Below are positions 12,101 through 26,045 of a stretch of DNA of 64,000 nucleotides, piece after piece. Location of the stretch: NCBI GenBank assembly GCA_002286715.1, contig NSJX01000021.1, forward strand, positions 357,544 through 421,543. The letters are read 5' to 3'. A program made the translations under genes and the position numbers. Within the stretch, counting starts at the first letter, position 1. Each line of letters opens with the position of its first letter. The notes under the pieces were generated by a model. The model made no database searches and was not told the origin of the DNA. It saw only the letters and a list, made by a program, of their open reading frames with translations. The DNA comes from Dentipellis sp. KUC8613. Lineage: Eukaryota > Basidiomycota > Agaricomycetes > Russulales > Hericiaceae.

Positions 12101-13487
12101 CCGCGGTTTCGCGGATTCCATTGAGACGCTGTATTGATCGGGTTCACAGACCGGGCTGCGTGGTATGTCGGGAAACAAGGGTGCAGTCGGCATCCGCCTC
12201 GACTTCCACGACACCAGTTTCTGCTTCCTGACTGCACATCTGGCTGCTGGGCATGCCAATGTCGAGGAACGGAATGCGGACTATCGCACCATTGCTAGCG
12301 GTCTGCATTTTCTGCGTGGAAAGACTATTGATAGCCATGAGTAAGTGCTGCCATGTCCCTATCCACATCCCCCGTCGTGCGAAGTTGACCGGTTCCCTTC
12401 GCGACGTAGCAACGTCGTTTGGTTGGCAGACACGAACTATCGCATAGACTTGGATAATGATATGGTGCGGTCCCTCGCCCACCAGAACGATTACGACGGG
12501 CTGCTTGCCGCGGATCAGGTGCGTATATTAAACAGCCCTCTCGGACATCAATTTTAATTAAGTGATGGCGCATAGCTGAAGCAAGCGATTGATTCCGGGG
12601 CCGCATTTGGTGGGTATGCAGAAGGGCCTATACAGTTCAGGCCGACATACCGTTACGACCTCGGTACCGATAACTATGACACGAGTGAGAAGATGCGGAT
12701 ACCCGCCTGGACAGGTGCGCACCCCGCATGACGTACCGGCTGCCCGCATCTGCTGAGCAGCTGCCGCAGACCGCATCTTGTACAAGGGCCACACGCTCGA
12801 GCTCTCGGAGTATTCTCGAGCTGAATTACGTGGCTCCGATCACCGGCCAGGTGAGTGCACTCTACTTGACAGGCCGCGGCGAGCATGCCATTGCCGACGT
12901 TCGCTGACTGTTGGCATGGTCTAGTGTACGCGGTTTTCCAGGGCACAGTGCACATCATCGATCCGGTCAAGCGGGCCAACCTCTCGCGGCTGCTTCTCGA
13001 AAGTGTCACCGCAACAGCACCCGGCGAGAAGCTGGACGAGAAGCTCGCGGCGCTGACATTCCCGAGCGAATTCGAGGACAGCTGTAAGCGTGGTCTGCTG
13101 ACTTTAGAAATGCCGCTCACCGTCGCACGTGCAGTGCCGCCGCCTAGCTCCGAGCACGAGGCGTGGTGGGACGATCCCGGTGCGTGCAATGTCTCTTTCC
13201 TGGCCCGCCGCTGTGTACTGAGCGCTGGGCGTCGGACGCGCTGAAAAACAGATCACCCTAGAGGCGCGCTTGCGATCCCGGACCTGCTCAGCCTAGCCCG
13301 CGACGGGCCGACGAATCCGTTCGATTCTCCCTACGAATCGCCGCTCTCGGCGTCACCGTCCTCATCCGACGAGGAGCTGTTCAATCATGCTTTGTCTTTG
13401 CCAACGCCAATGATACCCCTTCCATCGACCAAGAAGCCGCCGCCGCCTCCCCCGCCCCGCCCCAAACCCACTGGTAATGCAACATAG
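9147..13487 (+). CDS. synaptojanin-like phosphoinositide phosphatase (Sac + inositol-polyphosphate 5-phosphatase)
   Basis: A long gene with many short introns. The Sac domain runs from about 9147 to 11150. Its catalytic CX5R-T motif CLDCLDRT is split by an intron and restored when it is removed (TTGGATTG|GTGTGT...CACAG|CCTAGACCG near 10790-10850). The 5-phosphatase domain runs from about 11430 to 12970 with [78 protein letters not shown] and SDHRPVYAVFQ. The last two are intron-split and read correctly after splicing. The C-terminal tail is proline-rich ([13 protein letters not shown]), a likely SH3-binding region, ending at TAG 13485-13487. Relatives are yeast Inp51/52/53, which dephosphorylate PI(4,5)P2 and PI4P and act in endocytosis and actin dynamics. 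All catalytic motifs look intact. Confidence 0.93.
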
Positions 13488-13698
13488 ACTACACTCAATA
13501 CGCACGCATGTACTTGGAGGAATTCACAGAGCCGGAGGAGTATGTAAAACAATGTTTTATACAGCTTAAGCATTCGGTCAGCGGTGAGCAGCAGAAAACG
13601 AGCGCTGAGCACTGAGCACGCCAACAGGACAAGAATTATAAGTAAACATCAAGTACAGCAAGTAAGTGTGGGCGAAGAAGGCGATAGAAGAAGCAGGC

Positions 13699-15575
13699 TC
13701 AGATCAGGCCTTGCTTCTTCAAGTCCTCGTACGTCTTCCGGTTATACACATTGCCCTCCTCGTCTTCGAGCTCTTCCATGGTCTCCTGCTCGAAGATCTC
13801 GTGACGGCCCTCCTGCTTGAGTTTCTCAGCGACTGTCAACACCACGTTAATAAGCTCAGGAAGCCCGCGGAGAGACGATGAGACACTCACGCGAAAGCGC
13901 GTCTTCGATACGCGTAATCTCGTGGAAATGCTTTGTGTTCGGAAGCCCCAGTGCGCGCATACCGAATGCATGTCGGGATTCCTGGAAGTGGCGGTCGAAG
14001 TTTTTCCTGTGAAACACGAACACGAAACATGAACGAATCGCCCGTCAGCACCGTCACACGACATGAAGACGAGGAAGGCATCGGCTTACCGGCCCATGTA
14101 CAGGTGGTCGGAGCAGATTTCGCAACGGTACTCGACGCCGAGACCGTGCAGCTTGTACAACCAGTACGGAATGGGCTTCCCGTCCCAACCGAGTGGCAGC
14201 TTGAGCGGGTTGTATATCCGCTCCTCCTCTTCCTCCTCCTCGGCGGCGCCCTCGCCTTCCGCGCCGGCGTTTGTTGGTGCCGGGGGCGGCTTGGACTGCT
14301 CGAGGAGCTCCTGTTCACGCTCGCGCGCGGTGAGGGAGAAGCGGCGCTCCACGTTCGATTTGGTGTCATTGAGGATGGGGATGAGTCCTGCGAGGAGGGC
14401 AGTGGTGAGGTGGGTGAGGAGGGCGGCGCTATGGTGTTTGTGTTTGTGCGAGGTCTGTGGTGGGGGAGTGGCGGTCGCGGGCGGGCCGTTCGGGTTTGTA
14501 GGGGGCGGCGCGTTTGACGCCTGTTTTGCAGTTGCTTTGATGTGCTTCTTTGATGTTAGATGCGCATCGTACACTGTCTGCTTGGAGTACATTTTTTGAC
14601 CTGGTGAGGTATTGCGACGTGAAAAATCGATCGATGATAGCACCAACAATATGTACTTACATGCAGAACACCAGATACCCTCCGTCGTGCCGTTCCCGTT
14701 AGCTTGAGTCTTTTGTGACACTTCATCCCAGCCCTGTATCTCACCAGCGTCCCATCGAGTATTGAAGTCATTTTCCGCCTCTTGTTGCTGGGATTGCACG
14801 TCGACGAGCGGTTGCGTCCGTCGCATGAAGGACATAAGGTATGTATGAAGGGAGCGAATGTAGCTAAACCCATATGTTTAATCCGATGATACTGACAGTA
14901 GGAGAAGGCGTACTCACGCTTCATAATCTTTTGTGAACCTCGTCTCCTTCGACAACTCACGGTGAACCGAGCCGTTCTCTGCCAACATCAACACGTCCAG
15001 ATACTGCAGATATCCGAGTCGTCTCCCGATGTTCTTCAGATTGTTGTAGGTGCTGTGGTTGGAGTACAGGTCGACGTATTTGCCGTACACCTCTTCGCCT
15101 GAGAAGAGGTTGGCGATAGCTGGAGAGCGAACGCGTATTTAACGACAAAAACTCGCAGGAGCATTGTCATACACGTACGATCTTCCTCTACATAGTCCTC
15201 TCCCATCTCTTCGGGGGATACCTCGTCGAGAAACGCGGCGAGCTCGAGTTCAAACCCATCTGCACCAGCATCAGGATACTTGTTGTAGTGCTCCTGAATT
15301 CTGCCCAACCTCGAATAAAATTCCGTCAAATCATTCGGCTGACTCGCAGCAGAGATCGCCTCCATTTCGGCCTTCCTGCGCTCCTCATCTTGGTAAAGGG
15401 CGTTCAACGAGGAAACCCGTGCAGAGACGCGGTCAAGGAGCTGCGCCGCCTTGTGTTCGTTCTGCAGGCGCGCTTGATGGGAGTTCTGCGGCCGGGAGAG
15501 GATTGTGTAGAGTGCGCGGTCGAGACGCTCGATCTCTGCGTGAGTTTGCCGCTGCTCTTCGAGGATAGAGTCCAT
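13699..15575 (-). CDS. SF3A3: splicing factor 3A subunit 3 (SF3a60 / Prp9)
   Basis: ATG at 15575, stop at 13699. The opening [20 protein letters not shown] is the typical SF3A3 start. Next come a coiled-coil region, [11 protein letters not shown], the SF3A3 signature [33 protein letters not shown], and a first zinc-finger-like stretch (IWCSAC...[10 protein letters not shown]). The C-terminal half holds [20 protein letters not shown] and the second C2H2 finger (YRCEIC...[10 protein letters not shown]), followed by [15 protein letters not shown], ending LKKQGLI. The protein is a U2 snRNP component that joins SF3A to U2 during branch-site recognition. An Ala/Glu-rich insertion lies between the two zinc-binding regions, as in other fungi. 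It is transcribed divergently from eIF4A3. Confidence 0.95.
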
Positions 15576-15700
15576 GGTCGTCGTCGGAGACGGTGAGCGG
15601 GAGGCGGGGGCGCTGGCGAGAGAGAAGGCGGTTTTCAAACTCCGCACTGCTTGGTTCTGTTCCCAAACGCGCTGTCCTCGGCTCTGCAGTTGTCCTCATC
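15576..15700. promoter_or_regulatory. 125-bp bidirectional promoter between SF3A3 and eIF4A3
   Basis: Only 125 bp separate the two start codons, so both promoters and 5' UTRs must fit or overlap here. No TATA box is evident. Assigned from gene arrangement. Confidence 0.6.
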
Positions 15701-17286
<1,586 letters not shown>

Positions 17287-20200
17287 CCTCGCCATCAACA
17301 CCCCTTGTCAATGCCTTGCGTCGCATGACGATCTCCAACCCCCGTCTCACTGAGGCAACGACCAAGAGCCGGCAGTGGCAGTGGAAAAACATATCATGGA
17401 CGTAGATATTGTGGGCGCTCACTTATGTGTATTCTCATGCGGCTCATGTTGTAGTGTACTTTATCTCAGTTTTCAATTCCCTTTCTGACGAATGGCACCG
17501 CTTGTTTTCTCGGATTCTTGCTCAAAGCTCTGTCGAATTGGAACCGAGAATGAAAACGGAAACGATAACAAAGTTCATGGATGGTTGCGCCTCGATCAAA
17601 AACGGGGGTCCGCGCTCGTCCGCCCGTCACGATTCGCGTGGTCTATCAATGACAGCGGCTTCTCCACGGATATGGATGCAGGCAACAGCAACACGTAAAT
17701 CCCACAATTAAATTGCGCCAACCCGCTCTTCTGGAAACACAGAGACGGAGGCAGTCCGCATGGATATGCGGCGGCTCGTGGGCGATTTGGTCCCCATTCT
17801 GCATTCTGGCTGAATGGGGGGCTGCGAAGGCTGGGCGCGATCCGCCGCCAGTGTCAGATCCAATGTGCGATGCACCATTCACCACACAGACGCACTGCCG
17901 GCGACCCAGTAGCCAGTAGCAATAGCCGGCAGTCGGGAACCTCGCATATTATATTCTACTGACTCGCTTCCATTGACAGCGGCTGCCCGCATTATTTCAG
18001 TATCAGCGCCAGTGCCGGAGGATCCCCTGGGCCCGCGCCATCACCGAGACGGTGACGCTCTCGGAGCCCTGGTTCCTGCACATTAACGAGGCACCCTCGG
18101 TCCCCCGCCTCCACATCAACCGGCTCCATTCTAATTGCACGCTTACGGCGACGTCCGTGCGTACATCTGGATCACTCATGCTCGCGTACGTGCCCGGTAG
18201 CTCGTGGGCGGTCGAGCCAATCCGGAAGCCCGAACCAAATCGGATGATTGGCGCTCCGAGCGAGCACGGCACGGCCTGCAAAAAATAAGACCGCGGCGGT
18301 ATGCGGGGTGTGGGTGTGGGTGTGGTGGGTTGTTGTGGCTTGTGTTGCTGTTCTGTCCATCGCTCTTCCTCCCTTCCCTTTCCCAGCGTCGTTGGCCTGT
18401 GGCACCCTCCCTCCCTCCGTTCCCTCCCCGCCTCCCTACGCTTTCCGTGTTTGGCTTGGCCTGATGCGGCAGCCTGACTTCTCCACCAATATAGCCGCAA
18501 TTATGCCCACGCTGGTTGGGGATATCCACTGGCCAAGGCCGACCGCGAACCGACACCGACGCCAACACCGACTCTCTCCGAAGCTTGGGTCGCGCATGCT
18601 CCAATGGGCTCCCATAGCGGCCCCAACCTCACATGATGCTTGGAACGCAACCTGACGTCCGTTTTGGCAGGAGACTGCGGAGCATATGCGCCCTCGAAGG
18701 CTGTGAAGCCTGTGCTTGTGCGTGTTTCCCCTCCATACAATGTCGTTTTGAACGCTAAATTTATTTCCTGATGGCGCAGCCAGTGAAAGTACGTTCTTTA
18801 CCCAGCACCGCAAGGAGCTCGAGCGCAATCTGTGGAGCGTTATTCTGCCAGAGGGTCATGAAGCCCGCCGGGAGGTCTTGAAGGGCTCACGGTTCAGGCG
18901 ACTGCTCAAACCCAAACCATCCCGACGGCCACGAGTCCCCTTTTTCTCGACCGACACGGCACGCAAGAGATCACGGCAACGTCAGACGCTACGATGTCCG
19001 CTACTTGGCTAGATGGACGGCATGTTGAGAAGCGCCGCAGGGATTCGTCGCCCACCCACGTAGCCAAGGCGGGCAATTTAACATATCTTGTCCCCCGCAA
19101 TCCTTTAACGTCCGGTGCGTTCTGGAAGATTCCATGCTATCCTATCTGCAACACCACCAACAGATACACTAACGCGACCGCTAATAGGGCCGACAGACCA
19201 TCTGGGGACAGCGGCAGAATGAACCCTCGGACTGGATCATCCTCGGACTTTGGTTTCGATAAGCCGCGCCGTGGAGACACAGTAGACATGTATGTTCAGA
19301 TGTGCAGAGTAGCTCTCTTCGTTCGTCGAAGACACAGAGACGGAGTCGACGGCTGCGTCGAGGATGACATTGAGAACCCTGGTTTTCAGTTACACTACAG
19401 TATCGCAGGGCCTGGGCCTAGGCCTTCCGGATCCTTAAGCGTCCCCTTCCTTCCATGCTTCTAAACTTCCTACCGATCGCATTCCCCTTCGCAAAAATCC
19501 CACCGTTCAGCGGTGGCTTGTGATTGGGCAGCGCGCGCCGACCGCCGTTTCCGAGTTCTCAGCTGATGATGGAGGGGTGCGCAGGCGGGCGGGTGATCAC
19601 CGCCCGATACAATTGTCGCGCAAATTACATGCAAATTGGGGTCCACAGCTACCCACGCCCCGCCCCACGCCTCCTTATCCAATAAATGCCCTTCCAGGCG
19701 CAGCCGTGCACCGTGCTGGGGATACATTGGCAATTGCACAGCAACTTCTAGAACAGCGCATGGAACCTTCAACTTGCGACTTGGACCCTCCTTAGCGCCG
19801 CTGCAGACCTTCCGTTGGAATGCCCAATACGAGCAGGGGAGAAGGCCTTCGATCGCCCCTGCTTCAGCACGGGGAGGAACACCGCTGGTCGCTGATGAAC
19901 GAAGGAATTCGGAGGGTGGAAGTCTGACGACGCTATTTCCGTCGCGACCTGAGTAGCCTGGGTGCCACTAGAGGGCAAAGGCGAGACTCGGATGCCCATA
20001 TGTCCGAGTTGCTGTTACTGGTAAGAGCCCCGAAAAGGCGAAGCTATAGATACCCCCTTCGATAACCGATAGACTACGCCGAGATCAGGTTCGGGTTTCA
20101 AGGATAGACACCAGTAGCAGTAGGTCCATTCGGTGTGGTGCGTCTGGACGACACGATGCGCCAGGCGACTTTATGACGTCCCGCACGTCAAGCCATGTGA

Positions 20201-22425
20201 AGGAGGCGATAAGCATCCCGATATGAAGATCATGATGCAGCCATCCGCAGTCAAGAACGAGCGCGCCAGCACAGAAGAAGGCGAGATGCAAGGGGATTGG
20301 ACCTGAACCTGACTTCAGGGAAGTCGCCGCCTATGTCGGAGAAGGCATAGCAGCGAGAGGCGAGTCGAGGTGCGCAGGTGCAGCACGACATACTTGCGCG
20401 ATGACGGTGTGAGGGGTGGGGTGTGGGCGAAAGTAGCCAAGCCTAGTTGGGAGAGAGACCCTGGATCTAACGAAAAGGGGAGGTCCCAGGGCTTGCGTGC
20501 CGCTGCCTGCCCACCTTGGGCGTCACTCGGTTTTGGTGTCAGGATTTGAACTCTATCTCGGAGAAATGCGAGCGCTTTGACGCAAGTCGACAGATCGGAA
20601 GCAACGCTTGAGCGGGAGCTTTTAGCAGCACACTCGGGATTGAGACTCGAGGCGCGGATGCGCTCGTATAGGATTGCGGAGCGCAAAAGAGAATGCCGGA
20701 AGGCGCCCTTAGTTCCGCCCTTCCTGTTCGTGGCTCATCAAGGCCTCATGGGTAATGAGCTTCGGTGCCAACTGAACTAGTTTGCGTATGCGGAAGGAGA
20801 CATTGATCAGCTGTGGTGCGGCCCGCACGTGGGGGTCCACAGTCGCATCAATGCGCAGATGCAAAGAGGGGTGGCACACCTCTCCAGCGCACGGCAAAGG
20901 AGCGGAATTGGCGTGACAGGGCACTGGCTAGTATTTGCGAACCGGTGTGATATTGCGCTTGCAGAAGTTAATAAATGGCGGGTGCACAGATCTACCGCAG
21001 AGAGGACAGTCCCATGCGAAGACGCTTCGACTCCTGTAGAGCGAGTGCATTCAATCCCAACGTCGAAGGCACCCACTGTCGCAAGAAGTGCGGACGTACC
21101 ACTGCTACTACAGATCAGCAAGACTGAAACCCATGAGCTCAATGTGTCATGCTTCCCTATTGATTGTGATCATCTTGATTCACCATCTGTTCGTCAGTTC
21201 GAGGGTGCCTATTGGCAGACTGCATCGCTGGAAACCTCGTAGGTCAGATAAAGAAGGAGCATTAAAAACGTGCGTCCAGCCAAGCCCAGGGGTACCTCGG
21301 CGATTTACCCGGCATACGTCGGGCACAGGTGATCGCCACTCAGCGGCTGTGCGCCCGCGTGCCTCCGATATGCGGAGTCTGCGAGATTAGGTAGCCGACT
21401 CGGTCTGAGTTTGGAGCCCACATGAACGTCGAACGATCACCGCTATAATGACGCCGAGGGGTTCAATTGCTGGGAGCGGGACGTCAGTCAGTGAGAAGGG
21501 CTGCGCGTGACGTGGAGGCGCATCGCACCATTTTGGTCCCGCCGGTTGGTAGCAGCGTTAGCGCACGTCGCACGAAGTTCCGAAGCATATGCGCTGTATA
21601 CGTATAGGGCCAGCAGTAGGTTTGAAACCCCCTTTAGGCCGACTGATTATATAGGATAGGGAAGTCGATTCAAGCTATCTATAGCAGACGCGCCTTGGCT
21701 AGATCCGATGTCCTTCAATTGAGGCGTGCTCTCGTCGAAGCCGATGCCGGTGTACCCACCGCCTGTCCGGCTGGCCCTCCAACCAGAGATGCGGCAAGTA
21801 CATAATACGCAACCTTGATCAATTCCTAACGCTTCCACCAATGGCCCGTTAATGAGAGCCGGAGCCTGAGATCCAGACATTGGGTGTCGTCCAGAAGCCA
21901 CGAATCTTCGCACCGCCCTGAGTTACCGCGACGTATGCATTTAATATACTGTATGGGCATAAGGGCATACATTCATCGAGTGGCGTCCTTCGCTGTGTTC
22001 GCACGTATGTCTCGCATCTCCGATCCTGGGCCTGCCGAGACGGTGTGAGAGCTTATTTGGGTTGCTCGCACAGTCTTCCGTGCATGCCAAAAGGCTATCA
22101 CAATTCCTGTGGACTCGATAGGCCGGAAGGAGAAGGGACGGCGATGGGTCGCGTGGCTTCTGGGATTAAAAAGGGTAGCGCGAGACGTGATAATCAACTG
22201 GAGTGCACCTTGGACATCCGTACCCTCTGTCCCCACCACCACCTCCCCTCCACTTGTGTATCGTCGTACTTTGACTGACATGTGTTGCTGGCGTAGGTAT
22301 GTCACTGCTGCTACCTCCGATGACCTGCGATGCTCATAATTACTATCAAGAGTGACCAAGTGTTTTTTGAAGTATTCCATTCCCTTCTGCTTCCCGTCGT
22401 TGTGCGTATGCTGACTGGCCGGTAG
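17287..22425. other. gene-poor stretch of about 5 kb
   Basis: No family is recognised on either strand. Open segments include 18003-18288 (+) and 18785-19012 (+, with the readable stretch FFTQHRKELERNLWSVILPE), as well as 18994-19464 (+). None has a start, splice pattern and conserved motif that together make a gene. A short GGGTGT-type run lies near 18305-18335. Codon periodicity seems weak. It may hold decayed transposon or gene fragments, or a fast-evolving lineage-specific gene that I cannot see. Confidence 0.4.
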
Positions 22426-22920
22426 ATGTCAGCATGCCATCCGGCTCGTAAGTGTCATCCTTATCGGGGAATTGCAATCCTCACCTTGTTTCTGTTACAG
22501 CCAGATGAAGAGGTTTCGTCCGTCTTCCACATGCGCGAAACGGCAGTCGAGATAATTCTTGACAGATTCAATGCGAGTACTCTCGCTGCAAGTTCAGCAC
22601 CACTCACCCATCAAATTGCTTCGGTCAGCGGTGCATCCGTTCCTGCTGGCAATAGTGAGTCCGCGCATTCTTGGCTTGACCGTTGGTATTCAGTTCACAA
22701 GCCCACAGTCATCAGTATCCACAGACATATAGTGAGCCACTCCACCTCCACCCGTGACTTGCGATCTCGTGCTGATGAACAGCAGTGCCGCAAATCAGCG
22801 ATTACTGTCCATATTGCAAGGCAAATACAACAGATCAGGCCCAAGGACAGGCCACAAAGACAGAGGATTAATCGCATGTCGTCGCCTCCGAGGGGGGTGG
22901 AGGTATTTACTGCTGCATAA
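22426..22920 (+). CDS. unrecognised open reading frame
   Basis: An uninterrupted frame of 164 codons from ATG 22426 to a stop at 22918. It also contains good intron-like signals (GTAAGT at about 22450 to a CAG near 22500, and GTGAGC at about 22733 to a CAG near 22788), so the real protein may be spliced. No signal peptide, membrane segment or known motif is visible, and I do not recognise the product. It could equally be chance within the gene-poor region. Confidence 0.25.
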   Translation: MSACHPARKCHPYRGIAILTLFLLQPDEEVSSVFHMRETAVEIILDRFNASTLAASSAPLTHQIASVSGASVPAGNSESAHSWLDRWYSVHKPTVISIHRHIVSHSTSTRDLRSRADEQQCRKSAITVHIARQIQQIRPKDRPQRQRINRMSSPPRGVEVFTAA

Positions 22921-23383
22921 TTGGAATTTTAGCTGAGAAAGACCAGTATCCGTGAGCAATGAATGGAGGTAACGATCTGCCAAAAGGAGCACGCCACACA
23001 TGCACTCCTAGCACAACTGACAGCGGATGCTCCTAATCCTTACGAGCACCTGGTGGCGTCCCACGAGGCCACGAGATACCAGACGTCAACTGTCCGATTA
23101 AACGGCTCGAGCGAAGATCCGCGCAGTACGTTCGGGGTTATTAGTGCGATACTGGTCCTGTGGAGAGTAGTCCAGAACTCACGAACCCACGCGCCAGTCG
23201 CATCGGTGCCTGGTGAGAAATGCGATTAATAGTAAGCTACAGTAGCAGTGACGGTGGTGATACAAAGGGCGGGTCTGGAAAGCGGTAAAGAAGCACACTA
23301 GGCAGATGCACATGAGACGATAGGTGGCAGATATGATGGTTGCAAGCGGCATACGCATACAGTCAATCCTCAATCCCAAATCT
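22921..23383. other. intergenic, 3' flank of SF3B6
   Basis: About 460 bp. An open frame at 22963-23229 (+) has no recognised motif. Nothing else is supported. Confidence 0.35.
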
Positions 23384-23874
23384 TCAGTCCTCGTCCTTGA
23401 TGTCATGCTTCTTCTTCAACTGCGCTAGCTCCTCTTCTCTTCGAGCGAGCTCGGCTTTTGCTGCCGCTGCGTCCTGCTTGGCGGGCATGTGATACAGTAC
23501 GACGATGTACCGCTCCTGCAGATGGAATCCGTTCAAATGATCCAAAGCATTCTTGGCCTACAGGGCGGAAGTGAAACAACCTGTTAGCAGCCATCTCCAA
23601 ACTGATGCAATGCACGCTACGCACGTCCATCACGTCGTCAAATACGACGTACGCCGTCCCCTTCGTCTTCTGCTCGTTTCCAATACGAATCTGGCGCACA
23701 CTCCCATACCGTCCGAAGAGGTCGTAAAGGTCCTCGCCGGTGATCTGGTAGTTCAGGTTCTTGACGAAGAGAATGCGGTTTGCGCCAGGTGGTAGCTTCG
23801 ACTATGAGATAATTCATTAGCGGCGCATTGAAAGTACCAAAATGCATGCTCACCGTGGGTCTTGGAACGGCCAT
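23384..23874 (-). CDS. SF3B6: pre-mRNA branch-site protein p14 (SF3B6)
   Basis: ATG 23874 encodes MAVPRPT. A short intron with a GTGAGC donor (about 23803-23853) follows, then SKLPPGANRILFVKNLNYQI. This is one RRM domain: RNP2 is ILFVKNL and RNP1 is KGTAYVVFDD. The RRM is completed after a second intron (about 23557-23640) by KNALDHLNGFHLQERYIVV. The C-terminal helix KAELARREEELAQLKKKHDI ends at the stop 23384. Length is about 125 residues, as in animals and fungi. p14 binds SF3B1 in the U2 snRNP and contacts the branch-point adenosine. The identity is clear. Confidence 0.95.
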
Positions 23875-24197
23875 GAGGGAAGAAGAGATCAGAAAGAGTG
23901 AAGCGTTTGAGCTCAAGTCAAGTCGAGTGTCGCGTGTTGCGTTGGAGAATGTTGCTGACTAAACTAGTAGAACGAACCTAGGGTTAGGAGCGATTTACTT
24001 TCGGAGAAAATCCGGCGAAATGGTGCACGTTCTGCTTTCGCACACTGTATCAGCATGTACAAACTACAGTACACGATGCAGGGCTCTGGAGTAACGAGAG
24101 GATCAAATATATATGTCAGGTGAGAAGAAGGTGCAAGGTATATGTTCCAATGTGGTTCAAAGTTCGTCCACTCTCCAGCGCGAAGCAATTTTAGGCA

Positions 24198-25208
24198 CTA
24201 ATAAGCAAGACGCAGACAGTGCGGGACCAAAACACTGAAGAAACCCACTGCCAACATCACCGCCACACTCACTCCTCCTGGAGCAAAAGGCGCAGACGCC
24301 GAGCTCGTGCTGGCGGAGCCCGGCGACGGATTTGGCGATGGCGAGCCCGGGGCGGCCGATGACGATGGGCCGGGAGCGGTAGCGCTCGTGCCCGCGCTGG
24401 AAGTGGTGCTAGTACTATTCGTGGTCGTGTTATCCGCCTTCGTCAAGAAGAACGTGCCCGCGATGGGGTTTCCTAGGTGCACCGCGTTTCCGAATGTCGT
24501 CAGATTGAAGTTCTGCCTCGGGGTTGAGGCGTTGACAAGGGCTGCGCCGGCGCTTTCGAAGTTGCTGGGCTGCACAAATAGCAATATTGTGTATCTGCAG
24601 CGCGCGTTCGAAGATGCGACATCAGCATGGGGCATGCTATATGTAGGCGGAACGTGAGGAGCAGGCTCACCGATGGGGATCCGATCCCACGGGCGGCGTC
24701 GGGTTCACATAATCTGTGAGTGCCGCGCTCGAGTTCGTGAGAAGGGTGTGATTCAAGCTGCTGCCGTTCACATGGAAATTGCCTGCCAGTAGATGGCGGA
24801 ACTGCGACAGCGATGTATTTTGGGGGGAAGGCGCATCTGGGTCGACCAGTGCGATCACGAAAGTGCCGTTTCGCAGCGAGGTGTCGTTAGATGTCAAGAA
24901 GAACTGCGGTTCAAGGAGCGTCTCTGATAGATTGCAATATTGAGCGAAGGCTGAGGGATATGATTGAGTCACGTACGTTGTTGGGTGAGATTGACGCCAG
25001 GTGTGACAGCTACTGTCGTATTCGTCGAGTTGTCCGTAAATACGACGTCCAGGATTGAGGTAGGGTTGAAGGATGACAGTATATCCGGGACAATGTGAGC
25101 TGCTGTGAAAGCCTGCTTGACGCTGGAAGTTGTTACATTGGTCGCGTTGGACTGCGCAGAGCAACGTATGACGAAGGGCAATATACAGAAGGACAGAGCA
25201 CGAAGCAT
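24198..25208 (-). CDS. secreted, probably GPI-anchored PEBP-like protein
   Basis: ATG 25208 begins with a signal peptide (MLRALSFCILPFVIRCSAQS). The PEBP (phosphatidylethanolamine-binding protein) fold is shown by LDVVFTDNST, then FVIALVDPDAPSPQN with the hallmark DPDAPS, and FRHLLAGNFHVNG, where the conserved His is kept. Further blocks are DYVNPTPPVGSDPHRY and ILLFVQPSNF. Many N-x-S/T sites suggest glycosylation. A Ser/Pro/Thr-rich stalk follows, then a hydrophobic tail (GGVSVAVMLAVGFFSVLVPH) near the C-terminus, as in GPI-anchored proteins. Introns lie near 24913-24975 and 24605-24670. Yeast PEBP Tfs1 inhibits carboxypeptidase Y; the extracellular fungal versions are little studied. A TATAAAAG lies 42-49 bp upstream. 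Confidence 0.85.
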
Positions 25209-25249
25209 GGCTGTGGATGGTATACCAGGAAGTCTTCGCTTCCAGGAGC

Positions 25250-25257
25250 CTTTTATA
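25250..25257 (-). promoter_or_regulatory. TATA box of the PEBP-like gene
   Basis: On the minus strand TATAAAAG lies 42-49 bp before the ATG at 25208. The close spacing implies a very short 5' UTR. Call based on motif and position. Confidence 0.5.
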
Positions 25258-25648
25258 AGCAACGGCAGTTATAAATTACCTGCATGCGTCATAAGGAGGT
25301 ACATCTCGTGCAAAGGGAACGTGTCACCTTTTCGGTACACGAAGACGACCAGAAGCTCCAGAAAAAATGCAGTGTGCGTGAATGGAGGCGCGGAGAAGTG
25401 CGGTGATGAGAATCCGCGCGTAGAAGACGGCACACAGATAGTCACACGAGGAGAGACGAGAATATAACTCGAGACATTTTGGGCTTCCGTCTGTTCTGAC
25501 GACGGCAGTCGGTCAAAGAGACCTGGTATAACAGTAACTGAAGGGCACAGAATATTCTATAACGCCAGTTTCAGTCTGCCTGAGATGGGCAGCGTTCAGT
25601 TCTATGCTCGCTGGAATAGATAAAGTTGGACGCACCCGAATATACATA

Positions 25649-26045
25649 CTACGAGAACTTCTTCGCGAGGCTCTCTACCTGCGAACAGTCACCCCCACCC
25701 CGCACACACAGCACAGTCCCCGCACCATCGCCACCATGGTCCGGAATGACGCACTTCACGTCCTGCACGTTCGGACATGGGCAGTCTACGGGCCTCGGCA
25801 CGCAGGAAAGCGTGTTTGGGCAGAGGTATTCAGAGCAGGCCACTGTGCATCGTCTCAGCCTTCTGCTCTCAGTACGTTCGGAAAGTCTACATACCACTGT
25901 CCGCATATGCAGCCCACTGTGCACCCCCCGAAGGCTGCTGTTGCTGCTGGCGGTGGCCGAACATCTGGTCGAAGAACTGGAATTGAGCGTGAACGACCAA
26001 AAGCTGGACGAGCAAGCAGAGCAGGAGGGTAATTCGGGCGGTCAT
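25649..26045 (-). CDS. LCL2: long chronological lifespan protein 2 (LCL2)
   Basis: ATG 26045 opens a signal peptide ([20 protein letters not shown]). It is followed by [20 protein letters not shown], the hallmark of LCL2 proteins. One phase-1 intron (GTATGT...CACAG, about 25835-25891) follows; exon 2 holds [20 protein letters not shown] and [14 protein letters not shown], then [14 protein letters not shown] and LAKKFS to a TAG at 25649. The paired cysteines match the family. LCL2 is a small secretory-pathway protein linked in yeast to lifespan and possibly ER-associated degradation. It sits next to another secreted-protein gene on the same strand. Confidence 0.92.
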
